DNA of 64,000 nucleotides from Clostridia bacterium (lineage in GTDB: Bacteria; Bacillota; Clostridia; Oscillospirales; Acutalibacteraceae). Under the pieces are notes generated by a model that saw nothing but the letters and a program-made list of their open reading frames with translations, did no database searches and was not told the origin of the DNA. The translations under genes were made by a program, and so were the position numbers. Shown here piece by piece: positions 56,542 to 64,000 of the stretch (its first letter is position 1; each line of letters starts with the position of its first letter). Where the stretch lies: contig JAFRQM010000001.1 of assembly GCA_017428625.1 (NCBI GenBank), positions 1-64,000 on the forward strand, read 5' to 3'.

Positions 56542-57402
56542 ATGAAAAAAATTCTCGCAGTTCTTCTCGCTCTCTCGTTTGTAACAGTCTGCTTCGCGGC
56601 ATGCGGCAGCAAAACGGAAGAACCCACCACAGAAGCAACAACAATTGAAGATGTAACAGAAGAAGTTGTTACCGAAGAAGCTTCAACCGAAGACGTTTCG
56701 GCAGAAGATGTTACGGCAGAACCCGTTTCCGGCGAAGACGCGACAGAAGAAACATCCGAAGAAGAAACAACAGAAGCGGCAAAAGGCCTCAACTCCACAG
56801 ACGCTGAAGAAATCGTCGCTTACTACAACGCGGCAAGAAAAGCCACCGAAGGCCACGCGCCCGCAGGCAAACAGACAATGACACTCGCTGCTCTTGACGG
56901 CGGTTCGGGCCTTGTAGGCAACATTGTTTCGGCATTTGAAGGCATTGCAAAATCAGCTCTTGAAAAGAACTCCACATCAACAGATTACATCCCCGCTCAC
57001 GACCATGACGATGTCAAGGCATCCGATGTAAGAAACGCGAAAGCTACATCAGACGGCAAATACACAACAATCACTTTTGACGTTGTTGAACAGTCCGCCG
57101 GCGCTTCCACCAAGGGCGGCGACGGCTCCGTAGGCCGCGCAATCGGCGTTCTTGACGGCATTGACTCCGCTCTTAAAGAGCTCAGCGGCGTTACCGTTTC
57201 AGACGGCATCCAGAACATCAAACTTACATACAAAAACGCGAAAGTTACCGCTAAAATCGATGAGTCCACAGGCAGAATCGTAGGCGGCACATGGCAATAC
57301 AGAGTTGACATCAACGTCAGCTCCATCACAATCAAAATCGGCATCCTTTCGGCAACACTCAAAGGCGTTTACGGCGCTGTTGACTACAAGGTTGTTATCT
57401 GA
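56542..57402 (+). CDS. Lipoprotein with Thr/Glu linker (paralogue 1)
   Basis: 286 residues. Lipobox at C21 (FAACGSK), acidic TEE/VTEE linker (25-95), then a domain starting NSTDAEEIVAYYNAARKAT and ending in beta-rich TIKIGILSATLKGVYGAVDY. GGAGGATATCAG precedes the ATG. Codon choice (AAA, GAA, ACA, GGC) is more uniform than in neighbours, which suggests high expression. The next gene has the same plan. Substrate or partner unknown. Confidence 0.7.
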   Translation: MKKILAVLLALSFVTVCFAACGSKTEEPTTEATTIEDVTEEVVTEEASTEDVSAEDVTAEPVSGEDATEETSEEETTEAAKGLNSTDAEEIVAYYNAARKATEGHAPAGKQTMTLAALDGGSGLVGNIVSAFEGIAKSALEKNSTSTDYIPAHDHDDVKASDVRNAKATSDGKYTTITFDVVEQSAGASTKGGDGSVGRAIGVLDGIDSALKELSGVTVSDGIQNIKLTYKNAKVTAKIDESTGRIVGGTWQYRVDINVSSITIKIGILSATLKGVYGAVDYKVVI

Positions 57403-57436
57403 CCTTAACACTTAAAGAACTTAATTAACATTTAAT

Positions 57437-57463
57437 CGATCGGCGGATTTATTCCGCCGATTG
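57437..57463 (+). other. Hairpin between the two lipoprotein genes
   Basis: ATCGGCGGA / TTCCGCCGAT stem with a 4-nt loop and no T-run, so it is more likely an mRNA stabiliser or processing site than a terminator. Confidence 0.4.
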
Positions 57464-57517
57464 GTATGTTAAGGCGGAATTTCTCATACGGAACAAAAAA
57501 CAAAAGGAATTAAACGA

Positions 57518-58429
57518 ATGAATTATAAAAAAATTCTTGCAGTAATACTGGCGCTTGTGTGCGTGGCTGCCCTTCTTTCCGCCTGCGGCGGCAAAACGCC
57601 CGGCACGGAAACAACAACGGCGCAGCAGACGACAGAGGCCGAAAGCACAACGGCGGCGCCCGAAACAACCTCAGCCGAAGGCGAAACCGAGACGGAAACG
57701 GAAACCGAAACGGAGACGGCAAAGGAAGAAGAAAAGAAAACTCCCGAAACAAAGGAGGAAATTCTCGCCGCATACACCGAGATTATGAACAAGGCGAAGA
57801 AAGACGCCCCCGGTTTTAAGGAGATTATGTACCAGTCGCTGCCCGACGACGCGAACTCAAGAGTTATATCAAGCGGCAAAACCTTTGTAAACGCGGCGCT
57901 CAACCTTGCCGGCAACTTTATGACGGATGAGGAATCCGCGAGAAAGAAGCCCGACACATTTGAAAAGGGCGGGGATATGCACCTCTGGCCCGTCAAATAC
58001 AACAAGGAAGGCTGTCTGCTTACGGACGCGGGCGCGCTCAAAGACGCGAAATATGAAGAACTGCCCGACGGCAACGTGAGAATAACAATTGTTCTCAACA
58101 GCGAGACAAACCCCGAACCCACGCCCGACTGGTCGTCAAAACCGCAGAGCAAAACGGGCTCCGTTTTCGCTCCCCTTTCAAAGAAGGAGATTGACAAGAA
58201 TCTGAACGGCGGCGTTGTTTCGGCTGTTTTCAGCGATGTCAATTACAGCCTGACATACCACGACTGCTCGTCGTCGGTTACATACAACCCCGAAACCATG
58301 CGGGTAATTTCGATTGACCAGGTTTGCCATGTTACCATCAGCGGTTCCGGCAGAACGCTCGGCACAACGCTCGCGGTCGAAAAGCAGGAACTTGTAAACT
58401 ATCTTAAAATTTATGATGTAAGATATTAA
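57518..58429 (+). CDS. Lipoprotein with Thr/Glu linker (paralogue 2)
   Basis: 303 residues. Lipobox at C23 (LLSACGGK), Thr/Glu-repeat linker (ETETETETET), then a domain with KEEILAAYTEIMNKAKKDAPG aligned to the first helix of paralogue 1 and a C-terminal half holding DVNYSLTYHDCSSSVTYNPETMRV, which matches the KLTYKNAKVTAKIDESTGRIV pattern of paralogue 1. Likely an old duplication. AAAGGAATTAAACGA precedes the ATG. Surface role inferred only. Confidence 0.7.
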   Translation: MNYKKILAVILALVCVAALLSACGGKTPGTETTTAQQTTEAESTTAAPETTSAEGETETETETETETAKEEEKKTPETKEEILAAYTEIMNKAKKDAPGFKEIMYQSLPDDANSRVISSGKTFVNAALNLAGNFMTDEESARKKPDTFEKGGDMHLWPVKYNKEGCLLTDAGALKDAKYEELPDGNVRITIVLNSETNPEPTPDWSSKPQSKTGSVFAPLSKKEIDKNLNGGVVSAVFSDVNYSLTYHDCSSSVTYNPETMRVISIDQVCHVTISGSGRTLGTTLAVEKQELVNYLKIYDVRY

Positions 58430-58442
58430 ACAAAAAACATCT

Positions 58443-58476
58443 GAGGTCTGTGAGGAATAAACTCCACAGACCTTTC
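58443..58476 (+). terminator. Terminator of the lipoprotein pair
   Basis: AGGTCTGTG / CACAGACCT stem, 11-nt loop, TTTCTT. Confidence 0.75.
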
Positions 58477-58484
58477 TTGTATCA

Positions 58485-58688
58485 GGGCGGTCATTCATAA
58501 ACCGATATTGGTTTTCACGCAAAAGCCGGAACCGCATAACATCGTCAGATTTGCTTACCATACACAAAGTATGGTTTCACAAATCTTCCTTGTTCTGCGG
58601 CTCATTTTTCTCGTGAAAACTGTTTCACACCTCAAAGATATGCTTAGGGTCGCTCTTTGAGGCATTACCGGTTTATGAAGGTCCGCCC
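58485..58688. other. Large structured element, possible noncoding RNA or MITE-like repeat
   Basis: Closing stem GGGCGG/CCGCCC plus 11-bp TTCATAAACCG/CGGTTTATGAA brackets 204 nt. Inside: GTTTTCACG (58511-58519) with CGTGAAAAC (58612-58620); AGATTTG/CAAATCT around ACCATAC-ACAAA-GTATGGT (58547-58586); and CCTCAAAGA/TCTTTGAGG (58630-58663). The 3' strand runs into TTTTTCTT, terminator-like on the plus strand. No ORF and no promoter directly upstream. A separate promoter for the next gene starts 11 nt later. Confidence 0.6.
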
Positions 58689-58698
58689 TTTTTCTTAT

Positions 58699-58727
58699 TT
58701 GACATAATATTCCTTTTATTTTATACT
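58699..58727 (+). promoter_or_regulatory. Promoter of the ABC-F gene
   Basis: TTGACA, 17-bp spacer, TATACT, 35 nt before the start; GAAAGAGGTAACG ribosome site. Confidence 0.65.
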
Positions 58728-58761
58728 GTTATCGGAAAAAAGCGGAAAGAGGTAACGAAAA

Positions 58762-60360
58762 ATGATTGCGGCTATAGATGTTGATTTATCATACAGCGGA
58801 AGATTTTTATTCAGGCACGCCGACATTACATTTACAAGAGGCAACTGCTACGGAATAATCGGCGCGAACGGAGCGGGAAAATCGACTTTTCTGAAAATTC
58901 TGTCGGGTGAACTTGAGCCGACGGGCGGAAAAATCAGCGTAACGCCGGGCGAGAGAATAAGCGTGCTGAGGCAGGACCATTTTGCTTTTGACGACTGCAC
59001 CGTTGTGCGCACCGTTCTGCTCGGCAACAAAAAACTCTGCGACATTATGGACGCCAAAGAGGAGCTTTACGCAAAAGAGGATTTCACCGAGGAAGACGGC
59101 ATAAAAATCTCCGAATTAGAAGAGGAGTTTGCCGAAATGGACGGCTGGAGCGCGGAGAGCGACGCCGAAATACTGCTGAACGGTCTCGGCGTTACGAACG
59201 AATGGCATGAGAGCCCTATGAGCGAACTGCCGAACGACCTGAAAGTCAAAGTTCTTTTAGCCCAGGCACTTTTCGGCTCGCCGGATATTCTGCTGCTCGA
59301 CGAGCCGACGAACCACCTTGACCTTGAGGCGGTAATGTGGCTTGAAAACTTTCTTATGGACCTTGACAGCACGGTTATTGTTGTTTCGCACGACCGCCAT
59401 TTTTTAAACACGGTGTGCACGCATATTGTTGACATAGATTTCGGCAAAATGCAGATGTATGTAGGCAACTACGACTTCTGGTTTGAATACACGCAGATGC
59501 GTCAGCGCCAACTCAGAGAGCAGAACAAGAAGGACCAGGAGAAGGCGGAGGAACTTAAAAAATTCATTGCGAGGTTCAGCGCGAACGCCTCAAAGCACAA
59601 GCAGGCGACCTCGCGCAAAAAACTGCTTGAATCGCTCGACCTTGACGACCTGCCCGTTTCATCGAGGCGCTTCCCCTATGTGGGTTTCAAGCCCGACAGG
59701 GAGGTCGGCAACGATGTTCTTACGGTTGAAGGGCTTTCAAAGACTGTGGGTGACCGCAAGGTGCTTGACAATGTGAGTTTTACCGTTCTGCCGAAGGAGA
59801 AAGTTGCTTTTGTTGGAACGGACGCGGTCGCGAAAACGACGCTTTTCAAGATTCTCGCGGGTGAACTCGAGCCTGATGAAGGCACGGTAAAATGGGGCGT
59901 TACAACCTCTGTTTCATATTTTCCTTCGGACAATTCGGCGTATTTTGACGGTGTTGAGGATTCTCTGATTGACTGGCTGCGCCGGTATTCCGACCTTGTG
60001 TTTGAAAGCGATGTGCGCTCGTGGCTGGGCAGAATGATGTTCTCCGGCGACGAGGCGCTCAAAAAAGCGAAGGTGCTTTCGGGCGGCGAGCGTGTGCGCT
60101 GCATGCTGTGCAAGATGATGCTTTCGGGCGCCAATGTGCTTATTCTTGACGAGCCGACGAACCACCTTGACCTTGAGTCGATAGCCTCGCTCAACGACGG
60201 GCTGATTAAATACCCGCAGACGCTTATGTTTACCTCGCACGACCATCAGTTTGTGCAGACGATAGCCGACAGAATAATCGACATTTCGGCGGACAGCCGT
60301 TATGACAAGAAGATTACGTTTGACGAATATCTTGAAGAAAGACGGGCAAATGAGAAGTAA
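58762..60360 (+). CDS. ABC-F family ATPase (YbiT/YkpA-like)
   Basis: 532 residues, two nucleotide-binding domains and no membrane part; ABC-F proteins act on the ribosomal E site. Domain 1: GANGAGKST (34-42) and LLLDEPTNHLDLEAVMW, but its signature is SELPNDLKVK rather than LSGGxKxR. Linker with charged helices (about 255-300). Domain 2: Walker A is VGTDAVAKTT, lacking the Gly before Lys; signature LSGGERVR and LILDEPTNHLDLESI are normal. Such asymmetry points to unequal ATP sites. Resistance function is not implied. Confidence 0.88.
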   Translation: MIAAIDVDLSYSGRFLFRHADITFTRGNCYGIIGANGAGKSTFLKILSGELEPTGGKISVTPGERISVLRQDHFAFDDCTVVRTVLLGNKKLCDIMDAKEELYAKEDFTEEDGIKISELEEEFAEMDGWSAESDAEILLNGLGVTNEWHESPMSELPNDLKVKVLLAQALFGSPDILLLDEPTNHLDLEAVMWLENFLMDLDSTVIVVSHDRHFLNTVCTHIVDIDFGKMQMYVGNYDFWFEYTQMRQRQLREQNKKDQEKAEELKKFIARFSANASKHKQATSRKKLLESLDLDDLPVSSRRFPYVGFKPDREVGNDVLTVEGLSKTVGDRKVLDNVSFTVLPKEKVAFVGTDAVAKTTLFKILAGELEPDEGTVKWGVTTSVSYFPSDNSAYFDGVEDSLIDWLRRYSDLVFESDVRSWLGRMMFSGDEALKKAKVLSGGERVRCMLCKMMLSGANVLILDEPTNHLDLESIASLNDGLIKYPQTLMFTSHDHQFVQTIADRIIDISADSRYDKKITFDEYLEERRANEK

Positions 60361-61180
60361 AACTCTTTATATAACCGACCTTGACGGCACTCTGCTCGAC
60401 AGCGGGGCGCGGCTTTCGGATTTTGCGAGAGAGGGGCTTATAACCCTGCGCGAAAGAGGGCTGAATATCAGCGTGGCTACGGCGCGCACGGCGGCTACGG
60501 TTGTGAGTATTCTTGACGGCACGGGGGTGAATATTCCCGCTGTGCTGATGAACGGAGTGAGCGTTTTTGACCTCCGGAAGAAGGAGTATGTCAGGGTTAA
60601 CCGCATAGCGGAAAATGCCAAAGGCGAAATTGTGAAAACCATTCACGACTGCGGTCTTGCAGGGTTTTTCTATGAGACAGACGGCAGCGCACTGCGGACT
60701 TATTATGAAAATCTGTCATCGCCGGGCGCGGTTGATTTTATGCGCGAGAGGCAGGAGAGATACGGCAAGGTTTTCATAAAGGTTGATTCTTTTGATGAAA
60801 TTCTTTCAAGGCCGCTTGTTTATTACTCTGTTTCGGACACACAGAGAAAAACGCAGCCTGCCGCAAAACTGCTTGAAAAAACGGCGGGGCTCCGGTGCGA
60901 ATACTATAAAGATATTTACAAAGAGGACTGCTTTTACCTTGAAATCTGCGATGAAAAGGCGTCAAAGCGCACAGCCGTTGAGTTCCTGAAAAAGGAATAC
61001 GGTTTTGACAGGGTTGTGGGTTTCGGCGACAATTACAACGACCTGTCGCTGCTGGAGGCTTGCGACGAGTTTTATGCCGTTCAAAACGCGGTTGACATTA
61101 TAAAAGAAAAAGCCGACGGCGTTATTGAGCCGAACAGCGCCGACGGCGTGGTGAAATATCTTCTTGAAAACGGAGTGTGA
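60350..61180 (+). CDS. HAD-superfamily phosphatase (Cof type)
   Basis: 276 residues. YITDLDGTLLDSGARL holds the nucleophile Asp, VATARTAATV motif II, and GFGDNYNDLSLLEACD the metal Asp residues; the cap is the Cof alpha/beta type. Likely a sugar-phosphate or nucleotide phosphatase. The ATG overlaps the end of the ABC-F gene by 11 nt, so they are translationally coupled. Confidence 0.85.
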   Translation: MRSKTLYITDLDGTLLDSGARLSDFAREGLITLRERGLNISVATARTAATVVSILDGTGVNIPAVLMNGVSVFDLRKKEYVRVNRIAENAKGEIVKTIHDCGLAGFFYETDGSALRTYYENLSSPGAVDFMRERQERYGKVFIKVDSFDEILSRPLVYYSVSDTQRKTQPAAKLLEKTAGLRCEYYKDIYKEDCFYLEICDEKASKRTAVEFLKKEYGFDRVVGFGDNYNDLSLLEACDEFYAVQNAVDIIKEKADGVIEPNSADGVVKYLLENGV

Positions 61181-61183
61181 AAA

Positions 61184-61807
61184 ATGAACAAAGTGCTGAA
61201 AGCGGCGGCGGGAGTTCTCGGCGGTTCAGCCGCTTTTCTTGTGACAACAGCGGCGGCTTATATGCCTTTTGTGGCTTATGACGCGAATATGAATTACCGT
61301 GATGACTGTGATTATCTTCTTATTTTAGGCGGCGACATCATAGGAGCGGACACGCCCAGCCCGCAGCTTTTTGAAAGGATGAAATGCGCCGCGGTTTATC
61401 TCAAAGAGCACACGGATGTTATCGCCGTGCCGTGCGGCGGATGTTTCAGGGAACACCAGAAAAAACCGGAGGCGGCGATAATCGCGGATTATCTCATAAA
61501 AGAGGGCGTGAGCCCGGAGAGAATACTGCCTGAAGACAAATCCACAACCACGTTTGAGAATTTTAAATTCGGTATTCCGATAATCGAAAAACACGCGGGC
61601 AGAAACGCGGATGAACTGAAAATCGCCTTTCTGTCATCCTCATACCACATACACAGAGCGGGAATAATCGCCCGCCGTTCGGGTATAAAAAATGTTATGC
61701 GCGTATCGGCGCCGACGCCGGGCGAAGCGTTTAAAAGATATGTAAGAGAATATTTTGTGGCGTACGAGCTGCTTTACAGAAATGTGCCGAATCCGTTAAA
61801 AAAATGA
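61184..61807 (+). CDS. DUF218 (YdcF/SanA/ElyC-like) protein
   Basis: 207 residues. N-terminal hydrophobic anchor (about 10-30), then LLILGGDIIGADTPSPQLFERM, EAAIIADYLIKEGVSPERILPEDKSTTTFENF and SSSYHIHRAG, the usual pattern of the DUF218 Rossmann-like domain on the outer face. Relatives affect envelope integrity; the biochemical role is unsettled. Three nt after the HAD gene. Confidence 0.82.
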   Translation: MNKVLKAAAGVLGGSAAFLVTTAAAYMPFVAYDANMNYRDDCDYLLILGGDIIGADTPSPQLFERMKCAAVYLKEHTDVIAVPCGGCFREHQKKPEAAIIADYLIKEGVSPERILPEDKSTTTFENFKFGIPIIEKHAGRNADELKIAFLSSSYHIHRAGIIARRSGIKNVMRVSAPTPGEAFKRYVREYFVAYELLYRNVPNPLKK

Positions 61808-61819
61808 TTATAAATGAGG

Positions 61820-61850
61820 AACACCCGCTGTTGAACAACAGCGGGTGAAG
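61820..61850. terminator. Hairpin between convergent genes
   Basis: CACCCGCTGTTG / CAACAGCGGGTG with a 2-nt loop, followed by AAGTTTT on the plus strand. Confidence 0.7.
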
Positions 61851-61852
61851 TT

Positions 61853-63331
61853 TTAACCGAAAAGTGATTTGATTGAATTGATTGTCTGCTCAATGGGGTC
61901 GTAGCCCATAGCGAAATATTTGAACGCCCAGACGACGGGGCTCCATTTGAAAATGAGCCAGTCGAGAACGGTTACAAGCGCCCTGAGAAAAGCGGGCAGG
62001 TCATGCGTTTCGGGCACAAAAACGGGCTCAAATGTTTCGCCGTCGCGGTAAACGGTGAAGGGCTGGGAATAGCAGATGCCGTCTTTGCCCGTTATATAAA
62101 AGCGCAGATACATATAGATATCGTCAAGCAGGCCTGCCGAATGAAGGTCAAATTCGGCGTATCCGCCCTCAATGCCGCCGGTGCGGGCAACAACATTGCC
62201 TGCCGACACCCAGGTTATTGTGTCAAAATTCTCGCCCCATACCTTTATTTTATCGTTTTCTTCATCCACCTCAATCTTTGTAACAACGGGGGTGGCGTTT
62301 GACTTCCAGTCCGTTTCATCGCGGTCATAGACAAACTCGCGCTCGATTTCCATCATACCGTTGAGTTCATAGCCCTTTGTGAAGTGCGAGACGGCAAAAA
62401 GTTCGCCTTTGAGCATACAGTCACGAAGAGCCTCGTTTGTCTGCTCCGGCATATAGCAGATGCAGTAGGCGTCGTTTATTGAAACATCATTGTGCGAATC
62501 CGAAAAAGTGAAGGCGGTGGGAACAACGCCGTTGGGAATGGTTTTGAGAAGAATCTGATCATAAAGAATACGGTCGCATCTTGTGTGGTCATCCGTGGCG
62601 GAATTTATGCCCATACCCGCGCACGAGCCATGATTGTCGAGGAATATTCTCGCGAATTTGTTGACATAATATTCATCAACAGGCTGACCGACGTGGTCTT
62701 CGGAATCTTTCTGAGGGTAAACATATTCGCCGACATGGGCGAGCATTGTGACGCCGCCGTCTTTTTTAACCTCTTTAACGGGTGTTTCATAATCGCCGAA
62801 AACGCCCGCGTAGCCCTGACCGTAGGTGCTCCAGTAGGAGGTAAGATGGCAGTCGGCAAAAGGAGTTGCCATATTGAGTTCGTTGCCGCCGTAAACATCG
62901 AGAAGACCGTTTTTGTGGGTGCGTGTTTCGCTTTGCGCGGTGCCGCCGGTATAGGCTGTGTATTCCTCATCGCTGAGCGGAACAATGGGAACGCCCGCGC
63001 CGCCTGTGCGCTCCTTGCGCATTTCGCGCATAATCGGTATTGTCTGCGGGGCGACATTCCATGCGATGTTTGAGGTGCCGTGGTCTGTTATGGCGACAAT
63101 GTCGTAATCGTAGTCATAATAACTCTTTATTGCCTCTTTGATTGTCAGATAGCCGTCGCTTGCTGTGGTGTGGCAGTGGAACTGCGTTTTGTAGCCCTGC
63201 CAACTGTCAAAATCAACATTTTCATAGGGGTTGACTATGGTATAGTCATCAACGCTCTCCGCGTGCGCCGCGGGCAGAGTCAGCCCGGAGGCGATAAGCA
63301 GGCAAAGAAGAACAGACAGCGCTTTTTTCAT
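61853..63331 (-). CDS. Secreted PHP-domain phosphoesterase-like protein
   Basis: 492 residues. Signal peptide (1-24, AHA). FHCHTTASDG (51-60) and DIVAITDHGTSN are the PHP metal motifs; VTMLAHVGEYVYP and FSDSHNDVS supply later His/Asp ligands. A C-terminal hydrophobic segment (about 450-480, VLDWLIFKWSPVVWAFKYF) may tether it to the membrane. AAAGGAGTGATTCAA precedes the ATG at 63331. Extracellular phosphoesterase or nuclease action is inferred from the fold. Confidence 0.78.
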   Translation of the reverse strand: MKKALSVLLCLLIASGLTLPAAHAESVDDYTIVNPYENVDFDSWQGYKTQFHCHTTASDGYLTIKEAIKSYYDYDYDIVAITDHGTSNIAWNVAPQTIPIMREMRKERTGGAGVPIVPLSDEEYTAYTGGTAQSETRTHKNGLLDVYGGNELNMATPFADCHLTSYWSTYGQGYAGVFGDYETPVKEVKKDGGVTMLAHVGEYVYPQKDSEDHVGQPVDEYYVNKFARIFLDNHGSCAGMGINSATDDHTRCDRILYDQILLKTIPNGVVPTAFTFSDSHNDVSINDAYCICYMPEQTNEALRDCMLKGELFAVSHFTKGYELNGMMEIEREFVYDRDETDWKSNATPVVTKIEVDEENDKIKVWGENFDTITWVSAGNVVARTGGIEGGYAEFDLHSAGLLDDIYMYLRFYITGKDGICYSQPFTVYRDGETFEPVFVPETHDLPAFLRALVTVLDWLIFKWSPVVWAFKYFAMGYDPIEQTINSIKSLFG

Positions 63332-63443
63332 TTGAATCACTCCTTTTTTTGATTTTAACACGGCGTGATTTATAAATCAATTATTATTTATATTGTTTAT
63401 CTTTTGACTGTTTCGCGCGGTTTTATTTGTGTAAGTTGTTATA

Positions 63444-63472
63444 TTGACAATTCCTTTTGCCAAAATTATAAT
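63444..63472 (+). promoter_or_regulatory. Consensus promoter of the aromatic-rich small ORF
   Basis: TTGACA (63444-63449), exactly 17 bp, TATAAT (63467-63472). Perfect -35 and -10 boxes, the strongest promoter in the window. Confidence 0.85.
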
Positions 63473-63499
63473 AAAGAAAAACAAGCGAGAGGTGCCGTT

Positions 63500-63664
63500 A
63501 TGGAGACTGTAATCAACACAAAATCAGCTCCCGTATGTGAGCAGTTATCTGCCCGCAGCAATAACGGTATGTCTTTTTACTTTTTTAACGCAGTGCGCTT
63601 TTTTGCGGACTGCTTCTTTTATTTTTACGGCAAAAAATCAGCGCGGGGTTGCATAACCGTTTAA
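63500..63664 (+). CDS. Phe/Tyr-rich small ORF, candidate leader peptide
   Basis: 54 residues; ATG preceded by GAGAGGTG at 6-7 nt. Residues 25-43 (FYFFNAVRFFADCFFYFYG) contain eight Phe and three Tyr in 19 positions. The rest is ordinary, ending KKSARGCITV. It has its own consensus promoter, a terminator hairpin 24 nt after its stop, and then chorismate mutase. An attenuator leader for aromatic amino acids is the best guess; a small membrane peptide is the alternative. An inner ATG at 63569 would give a 31-residue peptide. Confidence 0.6.
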   Translation: METVINTKSAPVCEQLSARSNNGMSFYFFNAVRFFADCFFYFYGKKSARGCITV

Positions 63665-63687
63665 AGCAGGAAAAGCAATGTTTTACA

Positions 63688-63723
63688 CGGGCGGCTTCGC
63701 AGTGAAGCCGCCCGGTTTTGTTT
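63688..63723 (+). terminator. Terminator/attenuator hairpin before chorismate mutase
   Basis: CGGGCGGCTTC / GAAGCCGCCCG perfect 11-bp stem, GCAGT loop, GTTTTGTTT. Confidence 0.85.
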
Positions 63724-63738
63724 ATGTGGCCGCTTTGC

Positions 63739-63767
63739 TTGAATAAATAAATGTAATATTATATAAT
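63739..63767 (+). promoter_or_regulatory. Second promoter, directly before chorismate mutase
   Basis: TTGAAT, 17-bp spacer, TATAAT, 25 nt before the start codon; AAGGAG ribosome site at 63777-63782. Confidence 0.6.
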
Positions 63768-63792
63768 GAAAAAGTTAAGGAGAAAAAGAACT

Positions 63793-64000
63793 ATGAACGA
63801 ACTTGATAATTACAGAAAAGAAATAACGGAAACAGACGAGCAGATGGCGCGTCTGTTTGAAAAGAGAATGCAGACGGTGCGCAAGGTGGCGGAATATAAA
63901 AAAGGGCGCGGGCTGTCAATACTCGACCCGGAGCGCGAGGCGCAGATAATTGAGAAAAACCGCGCTCTGATTACCGAGAGCGAAATAGAGGGCTATTATG
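63793..64000 (+). CDS. Chorismate mutase (AroQ class), 5' part
   Basis: 69 codons visible, cut by the window end. LDNYRKEITETDEQMARLFEKRMQTVRKVAEYKKGRG is the first helix of the AroQ fold, with Arg residues that bind chorismate, and SILDPEREAQIIEKN the second. Makes prephenate for Phe and Tyr. Whether a prephenate dehydratase or DAHP-synthase domain follows cannot be seen. Confidence 0.85.
   Translation, partial: MNELDNYRKEITETDEQMARLFEKRMQTVRKVAEYKKGRGLSILDPEREAQIIEKNRALITESEIEGYY

Noticed and set aside
58178..58567. Minus-strand frame running into the structured element
   Set aside because: Mostly a shadow of the lipoprotein gene, with no ribosome site.
58485..58688. Attenuator leader controlling the ABC-F gene
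   Set aside because: A good separate promoter follows the structure, so the ABC-F transcript need not include it. Kept as a stand-alone element.

Overview
The window looks like one chromosome segment of a Gram-positive anaerobe of the class Clostridia, probably an uncultured gut member of the Oscillospirales (Ruminococcaceae-like). The evidence is AGGAGG-type ribosome sites with frequent TTG and GTG starts, lipoproteins with Thr/Glu-rich linkers, an AbrB protein with a zinc ribbon, SpoVB-like and FemAB-like wall proteins, and a mreB-mreC-mreD-PBP2 operon. I see no phage, conjugative, CRISPR or rRNA locus. The only recognised RNA gene is a tRNA-Arg(CCT).

Layout. 0.3-5 kb: M20 peptidase, YhhN membrane protein, AbrB regulator, secreted esterase and lytic transglycosylase. 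5-17 kb: secreted lipase, deoB-cdd nucleoside salvage, GH35 beta-galactosidase, Usp-like protein, a divergent Ser/Thr kinase and HTH pair, an unrecognised 504-aa protein, and an FGGY sugar kinase. 17-25 kb: cell-shape operon (lipoprotein, mreB, mreC, mreD, PBP2), then a MinD-like ATPase and mnmE. 25-34 kb: GDPD, tRNA, ychF, lipoprotein, phosphodiesterase, hydrolase, S51 peptidase, and a propeller plus alpha/alpha-barrel protein. 34-40 kb: ATP synthase operon on the minus strand. 40-47 kb: thioredoxin, then a DeoR regulator with a 2-oxoacid dehydrogenase complex (E2, E3, fused E1). 47-54 kb: FemAB-like transferase, lipid flippase, aminotransferase remnant, secA. 54-64 kb: dCMP deaminase, a Y1 (RAYT) transposase, exonuclease III, two related lipoproteins, a large structured element, ABC-F ATPase, HAD phosphatase, DUF218 protein, PHP phosphoesterase, and a Phe/Tyr-rich small ORF ahead of chorismate mutase (cut by the window end).

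Three things stand out. First, the spaces between genes are filled with a mosaic of short palindromes. Most are a roughly 20-nt hairpin with GTAG at its foot, the architecture of REP elements handled by RAYT transposases. A RAYT gene is present, two of these elements flank it, and a third lies inside its reading frame. Second, the ATP synthase operon is unusual: no separate delta gene, the C-terminal domain of delta fused to the N-terminus of alpha, epsilon cut to its beta-sandwich, and subunit c made with a signal peptide and an acidic extension. Third, a 54-codon ORF with 11 aromatic residues in a 19-residue run has a consensus promoter and terminator and sits just before chorismate mutase, which suggests amino-acid-responsive control.
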